Assembly (NCBI RefSeq): GCF_030411735.1
Contig: NW_026848140.1
Coordinates: forward strand, 930,001-994,000
Length of the DNA stretch: 64,000 nt
Origin: Phialemonium atrogriseum
Taxonomy: Eukaryota; Ascomycota; Sordariomycetes; Cephalothecales; Cephalothecaceae
Reading direction: 5' to 3'
Part shown: piece after piece, positions 43,630-54,360 of the stretch
Layout: each line of letters begins with the position of its first letter
How positions within the stretch are numbered: the first letter of the stretch is position 1
Notes under the pieces: model-generated
Told to the model about the DNA's origin: nothing
Databases searched by the model: none
Seen by the model: only the letters and a program-made list of their open reading frames with translations
Program-made: the position numbers and the translations under genes

Positions 43630-44594
43630 ATGGGCTCAGTAATCTTCACCGATGAGGAAGCCCGGTACATCAAGGCCATGCTGGGTTGGCAGGATCCCAT
43701 CCTCGACAACGAGAGGAGGAGGAGCAAGCTCAACGGCGAAGCCGATGCGAGGATGAAGCAGCCCGTGGGCGAGTTCAGGATCCTCGTCGCCGGCGCAAAG
43801 GGGGTCGGAAAGACGTCTATACTGACGAGGGTGAGAGGTCCCTCCCAGATGATCCGCCTGCGCAGCCGCGTGGCGGAAGTGCCGATTTTGCCGATTTTGA
43901 TTCGTCTTTTATTCCTCTTTGTCCCTCCTCCCCCTTTCTAACGCTAGCTCTGCAGTTCGCCGAGGGAACTTTCCGCGGCGAGGACGAGCCCCCAGACCCG
44001 TTCTACGAGCGCGGGTGCCGGCACAGGACCGAGGTTGACGGGCAGCTCTTCGTGATAGACGCTCTCGAGATGCCATCCAAGCACCTTTCTAGCAACCCGA
44101 TGCTCGAGCAGGCCCTGAACATCACCGAGGGCGCCGTGCTCGTCTACGACGTCGCCGACGCCGGCTCGCTGACCCTCGCCAAGGGCCTGGCCGAGTTCGT
44201 CCGCGACACGGTCGGCAGCCGCGAGTACGTGCTGATGCTGGTCGGGAACAAGAGCGACGTCGACGACGAGGACCGCGCCGTCTCGTGGTCCCAGGCCTCC
44301 AAGACCGCCGCCGCCCTCAAGCTGACCGGCTCGACCTGCTCCTTCATGGAGGTGTCGGCCAAGACGGGCGAGAACGTCGCGAACCTCTTCCCAGTGCTGG
44401 GCAAGGAGGTGCTGAGGCTCAAGTGGCTCGGCCAACAGCGGGTCGAGCAGGACAGGTCGGAAAAGATGTTGAAACAGGGCAGGTTGGAAAAGAAGTCGAG
44501 GCAGAACGGGCCGGTGCCACTGAAGCGGAAGATGGGTCTGTGGAAATCCCTGACCACCCCGTTCTTTAGACGACAGGACAAGGCCGCCGCCTGA
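43630..44594 (+). CDS. Atypical Ras-like small GTPase
   Basis: Exons 43630..43830 and 43956..44594, with intron 43831..43955 (GTGAGA...CTAAC...GCAG), give 279 residues. The G1 loop is GAKGVGKTS; G4 is GNKSDVDD; G5 is SAKTG. The G3 position reads FVIDALEMP instead of D-T-A-G-Q, so the catalytic Gln and the invariant Gly are absent. An N-terminal extension of about 48 residues precedes the P-loop, and the tail is basic (KRKMGLWKSLTTPFFRR) without a C-terminal CAAX prenylation box. It could be constitutively GTP-bound or a weak-nucleotide pseudo-GTPase. The fold is clear; the subfamily is not. It converges with OMA1. Confidence 0.82.
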
Positions 44595-44991
44595 CGTGTG
44601 CTTGTGCTTGTGCTTGTGCTTGTTCTTGTTCTTGTGTATTTAATGAATCAGGGTGAGATTTTTAGTTCATATGGAGTTGTATGGTACTAGATAATGTCTT
44701 GATGGCTGGTTTCTTCTCCAAAAATTAATTATTTTCTGCCCCTTGCCGTGATCAGTCTAGCACGTACTCAAGGTTATTTCGGCAGCTGTGAACTTTTATC
44801 AATCAATGCCTACCTAGGTATCTCATTTGTCACTTCAAAGAGTCCAACTGTTGACAACCTCTACTCAGTAAACATTGCAACTCAACGTATTGTAGAAAGG
44901 AACATGCCCACCAGCCTGCCAAAACACTGGCATATCTGAAAGTATTTCATGTATGGTACCCCGAACGCCAAAGCACCACATGGCAGGTGCA
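44595..44991. other. Convergent intergenic region, GTPase / OMA1
   Basis: This is the shared 3' flank. It includes the CTTGTG hexamer repeat right after the GTPase stop and the palindrome TACCTAGGTA at 44812-44821. Confidence 0.6.
44601..44636. repeat. Hexanucleotide microsatellite (CTTGTG/CTTGTT)6
   Basis: Six tandem units start seven bases after the GTPase stop codon, so they lie in the 3' UTR. Two units carry T for G. The copy number may vary between strains. Confidence 0.85.
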
Positions 44992-46324
44992 TCACAGCGC
45001 CTGTATCACGATGCCTTTCTCCATCGCCCTCTTGAATAGATCCGCAAATGCGGTAGTGGTCCTGCAATCGCTGGCCTCTCTCTTCTCTATAGCCTTTGGT
45101 AGCCATTCTTGGATCTTCTCTATCCTTGTTTGGTTCTGCATTCCTTGGTTTTAGCTTCGGTCGTAGGCTACGTCAGCTGTAGACAAGAACTTACCGACGG
45201 GTGTGTGCTCATCCACTCTGGCGGCTGGGCCTGTTGCGCCTTATCCATCCTACCCCAGAAGCTCGCCGCCTCCTTCGGATCGTAGCAAGCCTCGGCCATC
45301 ATCATGACGCCAATATAGTCTGCCTCAGACTCCTGCAGGCGGCTCATCGGCTTGCCGAAGGCGATGTCCATCATGGCGCCGCCGAACAGATGTATGGCAA
45401 ACGGTGCGGCACCAATGGCCCCGAAGAGAATTATTAGGCTGTACATAAGCACATTGACCCCGATGGATTGGGATAGGCGCTCGCCGACGTGGTCGGCGAC
45501 GTTATGGGCGATCTCGTGGCCAAGGACCGCCGCCAGACCGCTGTCGTTGCGGACGAGGGGTAGTATGCCACTGTAGACGAAGACCTTGCCCCCCGGCAAG
45601 ACGAAGGCGTTGGCCGTATCTGGGAAGCGGGGAGGGAGAGCGTCTAGTTAGCGAACAAGACTGCTGGCAATGTGTGTTCCAAAGGGCCAGCCCAGCCCAG
45701 GCTACTTACGAGGGTCCTCGATGACAAAGACCTCCCAAGTCTCGTCTGCCATACCGCTGAAGGGGATCAGCTTGTCCATGACCCGCTTGACCATCCTTGT
45801 CCTAGACGTGACCAAGGTAGCGTCAGCCCCCGCCTCCGAGCCCAATCTTCTTATATGACCTACCTCGGATCCCAATCCGGTAGTATCCTCCCGCCATTCC
45901 TCTCTAGGTCGTACAGGACCATCTTGGCCTGCGACTCGCCGACCTCGCGCACGCTCTCGGCGCTGTAGCAGTTGAACCTCGTCCGGCCGCTGACCGGCAC
46001 CGTCTCCAGGTTGCTGAAGTAGAAGATGCACGCGGCCACGACGGCCGCCACTATTATGGTGTGCGTGCTCGGGCTGCGCACGATGCGCCGCAGCTGCCCG
46101 TTGGAGAAGAGCGGCCGCGCATTGCGGAACCGCGGGTCCTCAGTGTAGAGCCTGCGGCCGCCGAGGAGCGGGAGGAGGACGAACGGCGCGCCGGGCCGCC
46201 GAGAGTTCGGTCGGAGCTTCGAGAAGAAGACGGATTCGGCGGAGATGATCGGCGACGGCGCTCGGAATGGGAGGCGGCCGAACGCCGATTGCCGGGCTAA
46301 GACGAGGAGCCGACGGGATAGCAT
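44992..46324 (-). CDS. OMA1: Mitochondrial metalloendopeptidase OMA1 (M48)
   Basis: Exons 45864..46324, 45710..45801, 45195..45619 and 44992..45135 give 373 residues. All three introns have GTAAGT- or GTAGGT-type donors and every junction keeps the frame. An Arg-rich presequence (MLSRRLLVLARQSAFGRLPF) is followed by one membrane segment (IIVAAVVAACIFYF). The peptidase core has NAFVLPGGKVFVYSGILPLV, the zinc-binding HEIAH (about residues 219-223), and the third ligand in LQESEADYIG. STHPSNQTRIEKIQEWLPKA is the typical end of the domain. OMA1 sits in the inner membrane and, under stress, cleaves the dynamin OPA1/Mgm1-type substrates and damaged membrane proteins with overlapping m-AAA function. 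All key residues are present. Confidence 0.92.
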
Positions 46325-46897
46325 CGCAGCAGAAAGGGCGCGAGATGGGCGGGCAGGCAGCTCCCCTAATGGACCATGCCTATCCTATTCTAACTGCTCT
46401 GGAGATGCGCCTTATAGGCGTCATCAATTCATCTGGGCACAGCTGCAGCGGAAGGATTTGTTGGTCTCGGAAGACACGGGGTCAATCAAGGGTTGAAGCT
46501 GTTGTCGCTGAGCTCCGGCACAAAGTGGGGTCCCGCCTTGGCACCTGGCATCCCACTTTCGACGCAGGTACGCCATCTCAAACCCACCACTTGGAACCAA
46601 AATGAAGATGCCGGGAACTAAGAATAAGATCAACCCAGAACGGGTTCGTCTCGGAAGATGAACCGGAGCAAGAAGACCATTGCTTGTGAAACCGCATGCA
46701 ACATATCACGCATCAAAAAGGCCAACACAAGAGCTAACTTTCGCGGAGAAATGGCGCTTTTGAGTGCTACAGCTGGCCTACATTAGTGTCACTTACATCC
46801 GATCAACTGGTACCTCACACGACTGTATTCATCAAAAGCCCCCAAACCATTGCTCGCAAGGTTCCCCAAAAACCGGTGAAAGATGCAAAAATAGCTA
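46325..46897. other. Intergenic, OMA1 / phosphatase
   Basis: This is the OMA1 promoter and the phosphatase 3' flank. Nothing recognisable is seen. Confidence 0.55.
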
Positions 46898-47499
46898 TTA
46901 GAAGTCCGGAAAGGTGGGCTCATCCCCGGTCAGGCCTTTTCCTCTTAATCTCTCGGCCCTCCTAGCGAGATAGGCCGCGTAGGGCCCCTTCGGAGTCTTC
47001 TTGTCAGGGTCGGCCCGTATCCCGTGCTCGACCTCGGCCCATACTGCGAGTTGTTCCATGAAATTTGAGTTGGGTTTAACCTTGCGACTCCTCCTGACCG
47101 CGGCCAAAGTAGCATCCAGGGACTGGCGGTGCCTTGCCTCCACATGAGATAGGCTACGGCGACCATGGCGGAGCGCGAGACTCCAAACGCGCAGTGGACG
47201 AGGACGTTGCCGTGCTCGCCAGGGCATTGGCGATTGTCGTCTATGAAGTCGCAAATGTCGGCAAGGTTGACGAGGAGGTCCTGTGTCGAGGTGTCCAAAC
47301 ATGGGACGAACAAGTGGCGGTCTTCGGGCACAAGCTTTCTATTCTGCGGACTGCTCCAGGCCGCCGACTTTGCGTCCGATAGCGAGACCATGGCCGTTAT
47401 CTTGTTCTCGGTGAGGGTAGATATGCCGTAAGAACTGCCCTGTGTCGGTACTGCGGTGGTAATGATATCCCCATGGAATGAATACCAGCCCCTTGTCAT
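46898..47499 (-). CDS. Dual-specificity protein phosphatase with a frameshift
   Basis: The ATG at 47499 opens a frame with the catalytic signature VLVHCAFGVSRSAMVAVAYLM (H-C-x5-R-S, general acid Asp in the CLDTSTQDLL loop). The frame then runs off into a non-homologous tail. From 47140 downward another frame gives EARHRQSLDATLAAVRRSRK and VKPNSNFMEQLAVWAEVEHG, the expected end of a DSP domain, and continues to a stop at 46898. The switch lies at CTCATGTGGAGGC: a TG appears duplicated, and removing two bases joins YLM to EARHRQ. No intron can fit. The active site is upstream of the lesion, so the truncated product might fold poorly. This is a recent pseudogene or a sequence error. Typical substrates are phospho-Tyr/Thr of MAP kinases, but I cannot assign one. 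Confidence 0.7.
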
Positions 47500-50105
47500 G
47501 CGTAGTGCCTTCGTGGTCTTACTGCTTCAATTCGAAAGAACCCCTTGCCTACTCGCTGCCAGAAGAGACGGATCTAGACGACTGCACCCCATCGTAGCCC
47601 ATCGCAGCTTCTGTGCAGGCTTCCTCAGACGCTAATCAGCTTTCATCACCGATCTCTTCGGGCTGTTAGATATTTAGAGTACTGGGCCAAGCTTCTGCAG
47701 CACGTAGGGGACCCTTCGTCAATATCTCCGATGCAGCTCTTCGCGTACTCGAGCAATTTACCACAATGCCTAGCCTCACGGACGTCGAGCGGGTCGCCTT
47801 TTGTCGAGCAACTGTCAATAAAGTTGCAGCAACCTAATCTTCGTCCTCGCATCTAGCTCTGGTTTGAAGCCATACTCCTGGGCAGCTGCCTTGACTTCGG
47901 GAAAGCCGTTCAAGGGCATATTGTCCTCTAAGGCTGGCTGGTGTCTAAGCATCCATACTAACGGGCGTAGTCAATCCCCTAAGAACGAGAGACATTATAG
48001 TAGGTGAGGATAATCCCTAACCTTCGGGTCCCCATCTAGCTCATCGCCCAAGCCATACTTTTGTCGAAGAGCTTGTTAAACTGTGGTTCTGCTAGGCCGG
48101 CGTAATAATCAAGTAGATTGAGATTGGAAGATAGAAAACAGGGAATAGTAATGGCCCACTGGTCTCCCGGGAAATCAAAGAGCTAGGCGTGGTGCTATAC
48201 CATATATTAGAAGTCATACTGGTCTGGAACGAAGACGCGAAAAATATCGTTTGAACTGGTCAGAATAGTCAGTACGCACGGGCCACCCCCTTTTACCCCT
48301 TTTCACAAGATCACCACGGCTCCCCAGCAAACGGCACCGTACTCAGCCGACCGAAATATGAATGATTAGGTAGGTCTATATCTTGTCTGTGAGACAGTTA
48401 CAAAAGTATGAGCTGCCCAGGTACCTATTGAACGTACCTCCCCTCTGACAGGCAGCTTGGGCTGGCCAAATCCATGGAAGGCTCCTCTGTTGGCCTCATA
48501 CTTGAAATCTGCCATCAACTTCCTGTCAAGCATGAGTCCCAGGGACAATATATTCCTTGCCTCAACCACGCCGAGGGGTTTGTAGACTCTCTCCTGCGGA
48601 ACTACCATAATAATGCGCTCCCGCTACCGCTCCACGTGAAGCCCTCGATCGACCTGAGCTGGTCCTGGTATCTGCTACTGCTTTAGACAGAGAGGGGTTC
48701 ACTGGACTGTTACGAGGCTTGAAAGGCAAAATCTAGGCGACATTTCTGTGGGCGTAAGTAGAGTGCAACACAAGCATTTGATATTCCATCGTCACTATAT
48801 ATAAAAAATATACGCCATGAATGTCGAACTCGGATAGCCAGATGTGTTGGCAGGAGAGGTAACGAAATACATGAAAGGCCACTCTCTGGACCGATCCTGG
48901 TCTTGATCTAATTATTATTTGTCACTACCTACGCAGTACGCAGAATCCGTACTACTGCGTATAAGTACACTCCCTAGTTGGCTGGTGGGGCACTCAATGC
49001 AGGTGACTGACAGGCAGATCGACTGTTGGCCTTTTCCAAAGACAGGTTGAACTGGTCGGTCGTCTCTTAAGGCTGAGTGCGAGTGACAACCTTTGCAAAG
49101 CCCCGTGCTGAGTCGATATCCTCTTATCCCAAGTTGGAGATGATCTGGATGATCTTGTGGACAACACGTGGAGAAGAGGGACACCTAGCGCATGGGCCTC
49201 TGGGCCTCTTGGCAAGGGTCATTTTGGGCAGCTTGGCAGCCAGGCAGCTCAGCAGGAAGAAATTAGAGCAATTAGTTGACAGAGGACACCCGGAAACGGG
49301 CCAATCGAAAATTTCGGCAGTACGACTTTTGCTCTTGTTGGTGGTAGAATCTGCAGGAACACCTTCCGGGTCAGGGGGTTGTGGATGGCCGCCTAGCCCG
49401 AACCAGCCTAACCCCAGGGCTGACTACGGATGGCACGGCCCAATAATCTTCTCCGGCAAACCAACCAACTAACGAAGGGTCCTACGCCATAAGTCAGGGG
49501 GTGGCTTTCTTCCGTTATGCCAGGAACCAACAGGGCAACAGGGCATCGGCACGCCGAGCAGAGCCAGCCTTCGAAAACAAAGTCGTGGAGCTGGCCACAA
49601 TGTTGTGAACATGGCAGGCAGGTCATCTAATATATGCACTACTGCGGCGTTTGGGTTGGCCGCCTGGGATGGTCGCTAACGCGGCCACCTCATTCGGTTC
49701 CCGGGTCGAGATGCATCCTTCCCCCGTCCTAAAATACCTCTCACCCCTAGCAAGCGCCCACTAGTGTCCTGTTTATTGACGACAAGGTAGCAATTAGCAT
49801 CCTTCCTGGGCAGCCATGCCCATGACCCTTGTCCAGGTTGTTCTGTGAGGAAATGATGCCCACCCCATGCAGCATGCAGCCCCATGAGGCTCGAGCCCAT
49901 CGTGAGCCATCGTGATGGATGTCGCGTTTAAAACCCTGGGGCGCCGCCTCACTTTCCTGTCTGGCCTTCCCACGCCAAGCACCTGTTTGCTAGCCGTCCA
50001 GCAACACCAGAGCATCGTTGTCTTGCTCGTCCCGTGACGTATCGCACGTCAAGTCACTCGTTTTTTTCTTCTTCTCCGTCATTCATTATCGCGTAATATA
50101 TAGAC
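47500..50105. other. 2.6-kb region with gene relics, otherwise gene-free
   Basis: A relic frame pair lies near 47646-48072 (separate entry). A minus-strand stretch at about 48441-48600 reads like an exon (ARNILSLGLMLDRKLMADFK, then a frame to a GTACGT donor at 48435-48440) but has no recognised homologue. The remainder to 50105 includes the GH16 promoter. No tRNA is seen. Confidence 0.45.
47646..48072 (-). pseudogene. Degenerate gene relic with two similar segments
   Basis: On the minus strand, 48072-48004 reads ALRQKYGLGDELDGDPKVRD and 47910-47827 reads VKAAAQEYGFKPELDARTKI; they share Y-G-x3-ELD-x4-K[VI]R, about 180 bp apart, as if they were two copies of a 60-residue unit. Stops interrupt both. 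A third stretch in a different frame, 47819-47646, reads SCSTKGDPLDVREARHCGKL and LEYAKSCIGDID. Together they look like one protein broken by frameshifts and stops. The region is more AT-rich than its neighbours, which could reflect repeat-induced point mutation or drift. I do not recognise the family. Confidence 0.3.
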
Positions 50106-52690
50106 ATGGCACCTTCGTTGTTCAAGTTGGGTGCGGCCGCACTGGCTTACACCACTGGCGTTTCCGCAGCTCAGGCATATCTACTCTCCGAGTCGTATAG
50201 CCCCAGCAACTTCTTCGACAAGTTCAACTTCTTCGAGGTGAGCTCCGCCGGGTATGGCATCACGGACATCCTTTGTTGGGGGCTAACTTGTTTCCCGTAG
50301 AGCAAATATGGTACCGGCAACTACAACGATGTTGACCCGACCAGTGGCTACGTCCAATATCGAAACAGGGCGGATGCTCAGAGGATGGGTATGATCGCGA
50401 CTCAGGGGTCTGAAGTCTATATCGGTGTCGACAATACCACCATCACCAACCCCAATGACAAGGGCCGGAGTAGCGTCAGAATTGAGAGCAAATCCAAGTA
50501 CAACCATGGCCTGTTCATCGCCAAGTTCTCCCATCTGCCCAAGCCCGTCTGCGGTACCTGGCCTGCTTTCTGGATGTACGGCGATGACTGGCCGAGTAAT
50601 GGCGAGATCGACATCTACGAGAACTGGAACGACGCTACCGTCAACTCCATGGCCTTCCACACCGATGCCGCCTCCAAAGTTGGGAGCTGCACGCTGAACC
50701 AGGCCGATTTCAGCAGCCCACTCGTTTCTAAGAACTGCGACATCAACGCGCCCGGCCAGTCGTCGAACCAGGGATGTTCTGCCAACGAGGCTGGGGGCCA
50801 GTGGGGAAATTCGAAGGGCGGTGTCTGTAAGTTGCTCGCATCCTCATCTCGGCCATGTCATCTCCGTCGTGTGCAAAGTCATAGGCACTCTTGCTGACTT
50901 GTCCAACAGATGCCACCGAATGGACTGAGGAGGCTATCAGCATCTGGAGCTGGTCGTCAGCACAGGCGCCATCCGACCTTGAGAAGAATCCTGACCCATC
51001 CAAGTGGGGTAAACCTCACTTCAAGGTCAGCAACAAGAACTGCAACATCAAGAAGGTATTCGCGAAGCAGAGCCTTGTCCTCAACATCGATTTCTGCGGC
51101 GTGGCCGGCGACCCATATTTCTGGTCTCACTGTGCTACGAAGAGCGCGCCGACCTGCGCGGATTTCGTCGCCAACAATCCCCATGCCTTCAATGACGTGA
51201 ACTTCAAGATCAACTACATCAATGTCTTCCAGATGGGAACCGTTGTGACAACCACTTCGAAGCCGACCACCACCTCGAAGCCAACCACCACCTCAAAGCC
51301 AACCACCACCTCAAAGCCGACTACCACTTCAAAGCCAACCACCACGTCGAAGCCAACCACCACTTCGAAGCCAACTACCACTTCAAAGCCAACCACCACT
51401 TCGAAGCCAACGACAACCTCGAAGCCAACCACCACTTCGAAGCCAACGACAACCTCGAAGCCGACCACCACTTCAAAGCCAACCACCACCTCGAAGCCGA
51501 CCACCACTTCAAAGCCAACCACCACCTCAAAGCCAACCACCACCTCGAAGCCGACCACCACTTCAAAGCCGACCACCACCTCGAAGCCGACCACCACTTC
51601 AAAGCCAACCACCACGTCGAAGCCAACCACCACTTCGAAGCCAACTACCACTTCAAAGCCAACCACCACTTCGAAGCCAACGACAACCTCGAAGCCGACC
51701 ACCACTTCGAAGCCAACCACCACTTCGAAGCCGACCACCACTTCAAAGCCAACCACCACTTCGAAGCCGACAACGACGACCTCGAAGCCCACGACCTCAT
51801 CAAAGACGACCACCACTAGCAAGTCCAGCGTCAAACTGCCCATCTTGGCAGATGCCACTCGGGGTGCTTCGGGGTCTACTCCATCGGAGGATGCCTCCCC
51901 AGCCAAGGATGCCCCTTCGTCATCGGAGACTGAATGTGAAGATTCTGCCACTGAGACGTCTTCACCCGAGGATTCCATCTACCCAACTGAGGCTCCAGTC
52001 ACGACTTTATCAGAGTACCTAACCACGTCCACCATCTACTCAACGACCACCTACATCGTGGACTCGTGCCCACCAGAGGTTACCGACTGCCCATGGAGCC
52101 CAGAGAAGCCAGATGTGGTAACTCGGACTTACGCCGTCGGCACAACCGTCTGCGCCGTCACCGCGACAGAAACCGAGACGGCGAGCCCATCCGTGTATCT
52201 CCCTGCCGGCTGGACCACGTCGACCGTCTACACAACAGCCACGTACACCATCACGAGCTGCAAGTCGGAAGTGACCGACTGCCCGGCCAAGATCAGCCAG
52301 GTGACAACCGAAGTCGTCCCGGCCTACACAACTGTCTGCCCCATCGGCGGTGGCAGTGATACCTCCGTGACGACAGTCTACTCGACCGTCCAAAAGACTA
52401 CGACCAAACACCTGCCCAAGCCGACGTCCTCGGCGATCGAGCCCTACATCCCCTCGTCCGTCGTCGTCATCGAGAAGACCGCCACCGTGGTCCCGCAGCC
52501 CAGCGCCACGCCCAGCGGCTACAACAACGGCACCGTCTCCTACCCGCCCGCGCCTCAGGGCACTGAGGTGACTCTTCCGGGCGGGTGCACCGGCGCCGAC
52601 TGCGGCCCCGTCATCGTCAGCGGCGGAGTCAAGGCCGGTGTCAGCTTTGGGCTCGTCGCCCTCGGCGCGGTCCTTGGTTTGGTTCTGTAG
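50106..52690 (+). CDS. GPI-anchored GH16 endo-1,3(4)-beta-glucanase with TTTSKP repeats
   Basis: Exons 50106..50237, 50301..50826 and 50910..52690 give 812 residues. Introns 50238..50300 and 50827..50909 have good donors and acceptors. A signal peptide (MAPSLFKLGAAALAYTTGVSA) precedes the GH16 domain (about residues 25-320), whose active site is GEIDIYENW (E-x-D-x-x-E). Then come 29 exact TTTSKP hexapeptides, a Ser/Thr-rich stalk and two related Cys segments (STIYSTTTYIVDSCPPEVTD and STVYTTATYTITSCKSEVTD). The end is GCTGADCG, a small-residue omega region, and GVSFGLVALGAVLGLVL, a GPI signal. The enzyme should hydrolyse beta-1,3/1,4-glucans and be anchored at the plasma membrane or wall. The repeat stalk is probably heavily O-mannosylated and spaces the catalytic domain outward. 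Confidence 0.9.
51248..51769 (+). repeat. 18-bp minisatellite, 29 units, coding for TTTSKP
   Basis: 522 bp equals exactly 29 units of 18 bp, all encoding TTTSKP. The units differ at synonymous positions (ACC/ACT/ACA/ACG, TCG/TCA, CCA/CCG) and several multi-unit blocks are themselves repeated; for example, the block near 51310-51420 recurs near 51592-51700. One variant unit with an extra Thr (TTTTSKP) follows at 51770-51790. Constant amino acids with shuffled silent variants indicate selection on the peptide and expansion by slippage or unequal crossing-over. Confidence 0.95.
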
Positions 52691-53335
52691 GAGGGCTTTT
52701 TTAATTTTTAACAAACCTCAAGTGGCGGAACAGATCAGCTTGGTGTTATACTTCTCACATAGATGGAAATCTTTTTTAGTTCCTGTGAATATTAGACCAG
52801 CTAAACTCCTTCATATGAGTATGAACTCCATGCTTGCAATAGGCGTGGCCGTGTGAGCTTCCAGGCATGCCCAGATTGCAAGTTTCGCGTTCATCGCAGA
52901 CCCCTTAGCCATGACTTTTCGCATTTCCCACAAACCTGAGTGCCTTGTTGTGGTATTTCTACTTGGCAGTAGATGACATCTTAGAACACCGACTGGCACA
53001 ATTGCCACATGGCGAGTACCATGAAGTCGTATAGCGATATGACAACAAAAAGGAACACCTTATACTGTCAATTTCGTGTTTGTGTTGACAAACAAACGGA
53101 TTTCACTGCTACGTACAGCACACGCCTCTGGACCCACCTTAGAGTCTCCCACCAACTTGTGAATCAATCCCCTCCACCTTACTGGTCAGAGCGGGTTAGG
53201 GTCCGCAGTGTAGGCGAAGGTCGTGCGAGTTAGTTACATCATTCCTCTTGAAGCCGTTGATTAAAAATCTCGAAAAAGGGCTCCCTAGCCACGTTCACAA
53301 CCACCATTTGTCTGCAAAGCCAAACACCGCCCGAC
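52691..53335. other. Intergenic, GH16 / Grx5
   Basis: This is the GH16 3' UTR and the Grx5 promoter, both plus strand. No other feature is recognised. Confidence 0.55.
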
Positions 53336-54106
53336 ATGTTTTCAGGGTCGCTGCTCTCGAGGGTACGTCCAGTCCACAACCCTCCCCATCCCCACGCCTT
53401 ACCCCCGTTTCCGCCCGCGAGCAACAGGTAGCTAACTCCCAATGTTCGCCCCCCGACCAGAACCTCCTCCTCCGCCAGCTCCCGTCCGCGGCCTCAGCCG
53501 CCTCCCCAGCCCTCCGAACCGCCCGACCGGCGCCTCCGAGCCTGATATCCGCGGCGACGGCCCAGCTCCGCCAGTGGCAGCAGCAGCAGTTCCAACAGCA
53601 ACAGCGGCGGTTCCTGTCGGACCAGACGCGGCGGGCGATCGACCAGGCCGTGGGCTCGGCGCCGGTGGTGCTGTTCATGAAGGGCACGCCCGAGACGCCG
53701 CAGTGCGGCTTCTCGCGCGCCAGCGTCCAGATCCTCGGCCTGCAGGGCGTCGACCCGGCAAAGTTTGCGGCGTTCAACGTCCTCGAGGACGCGGACCTGC
53801 GGTCGGGTAGGTGCCTCCCTCTCTTCTTCTCCGTCTTTAACGCCGTCTGCGTCCCTTCTTGTAGGGGGTGTGGACTAGGTTATTTTTGGGGGATGTGTGG
53901 CTCTAACGAGAATGCGCGAGTCTACAGGTATCAAGGAGTACTCCGACTGGCCCACGATTCCACAGCTGTACATTAACAAGGAGTTCGTCGGCGGATGCGA
54001 CATCCTCGTCTCGATGCACCAGAACGGCGAGCTGGCCAAGCTGCTCGAGGAGAAGAAGGTCCTGGCCGCTGCGGAGGCAAGCGAGTCAGAGCCGGCGAAG
54101 GAATGA
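53336..54106 (+). CDS. GRX5: Monothiol glutaredoxin, mitochondrial (Grx5)
   Basis: Exons 53336..53362, 53461..53806 and 53928..54106 give 183 residues. The first exon has only nine codons (MFSGSLLSR); its GTACGT donor and the GCTAAC...CCAG acceptor keep phase 0. The presequence is Arg/Ala-rich with a Gln run (RQWQQQQFQQQQRR). The glutaredoxin domain has VVLFMKGTPETPQCGFSRAS with the monothiol CGFS site (Cys at about 91), then GIKEYSDWPTIPQLYI and VGGCDI, the glutathione-binding segments. Grx5 carries a glutathione-ligated [2Fe-2S] cluster and hands it to the iron-sulphur assembly targets in the matrix. All motif residues are intact. The gene converges with a gamma-glutamyltransferase gene 254 bp away. 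Confidence 0.93.
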
Positions 54107-54360
54107 GCCCACAATGATCGGGGTTGCTAGAGGGAAGAGAGGAAGAGAAGACGAAAACCGGACCCGGGTGTACGACTGACGCATGCCTTTGTATATTATA
54201 ATACCTCCCCTATCTGGACATGCGCAAGCATGATGGCACTGAAAGCAGGCTGAATATAGACTGGATTTCAATCTCGATGTTTATGTTATTATATGTAAAT
54301 GTGTATACGAGAGTATCATGACGTTCCTAATACAAGCCGCTGAAGACCCTCCCACGACTG

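Noticed and set aside
51248..51790. CRISPR-like array
   Set aside because: The 18-bp units are contiguous with no spacers and are in frame within a eukaryotic gene.
51214..51978. 254-codon minus-strand frame of VGFEVV repeats
   Set aside because: It is the reverse reading of the TTTSKP minisatellite in the glucanase gene.
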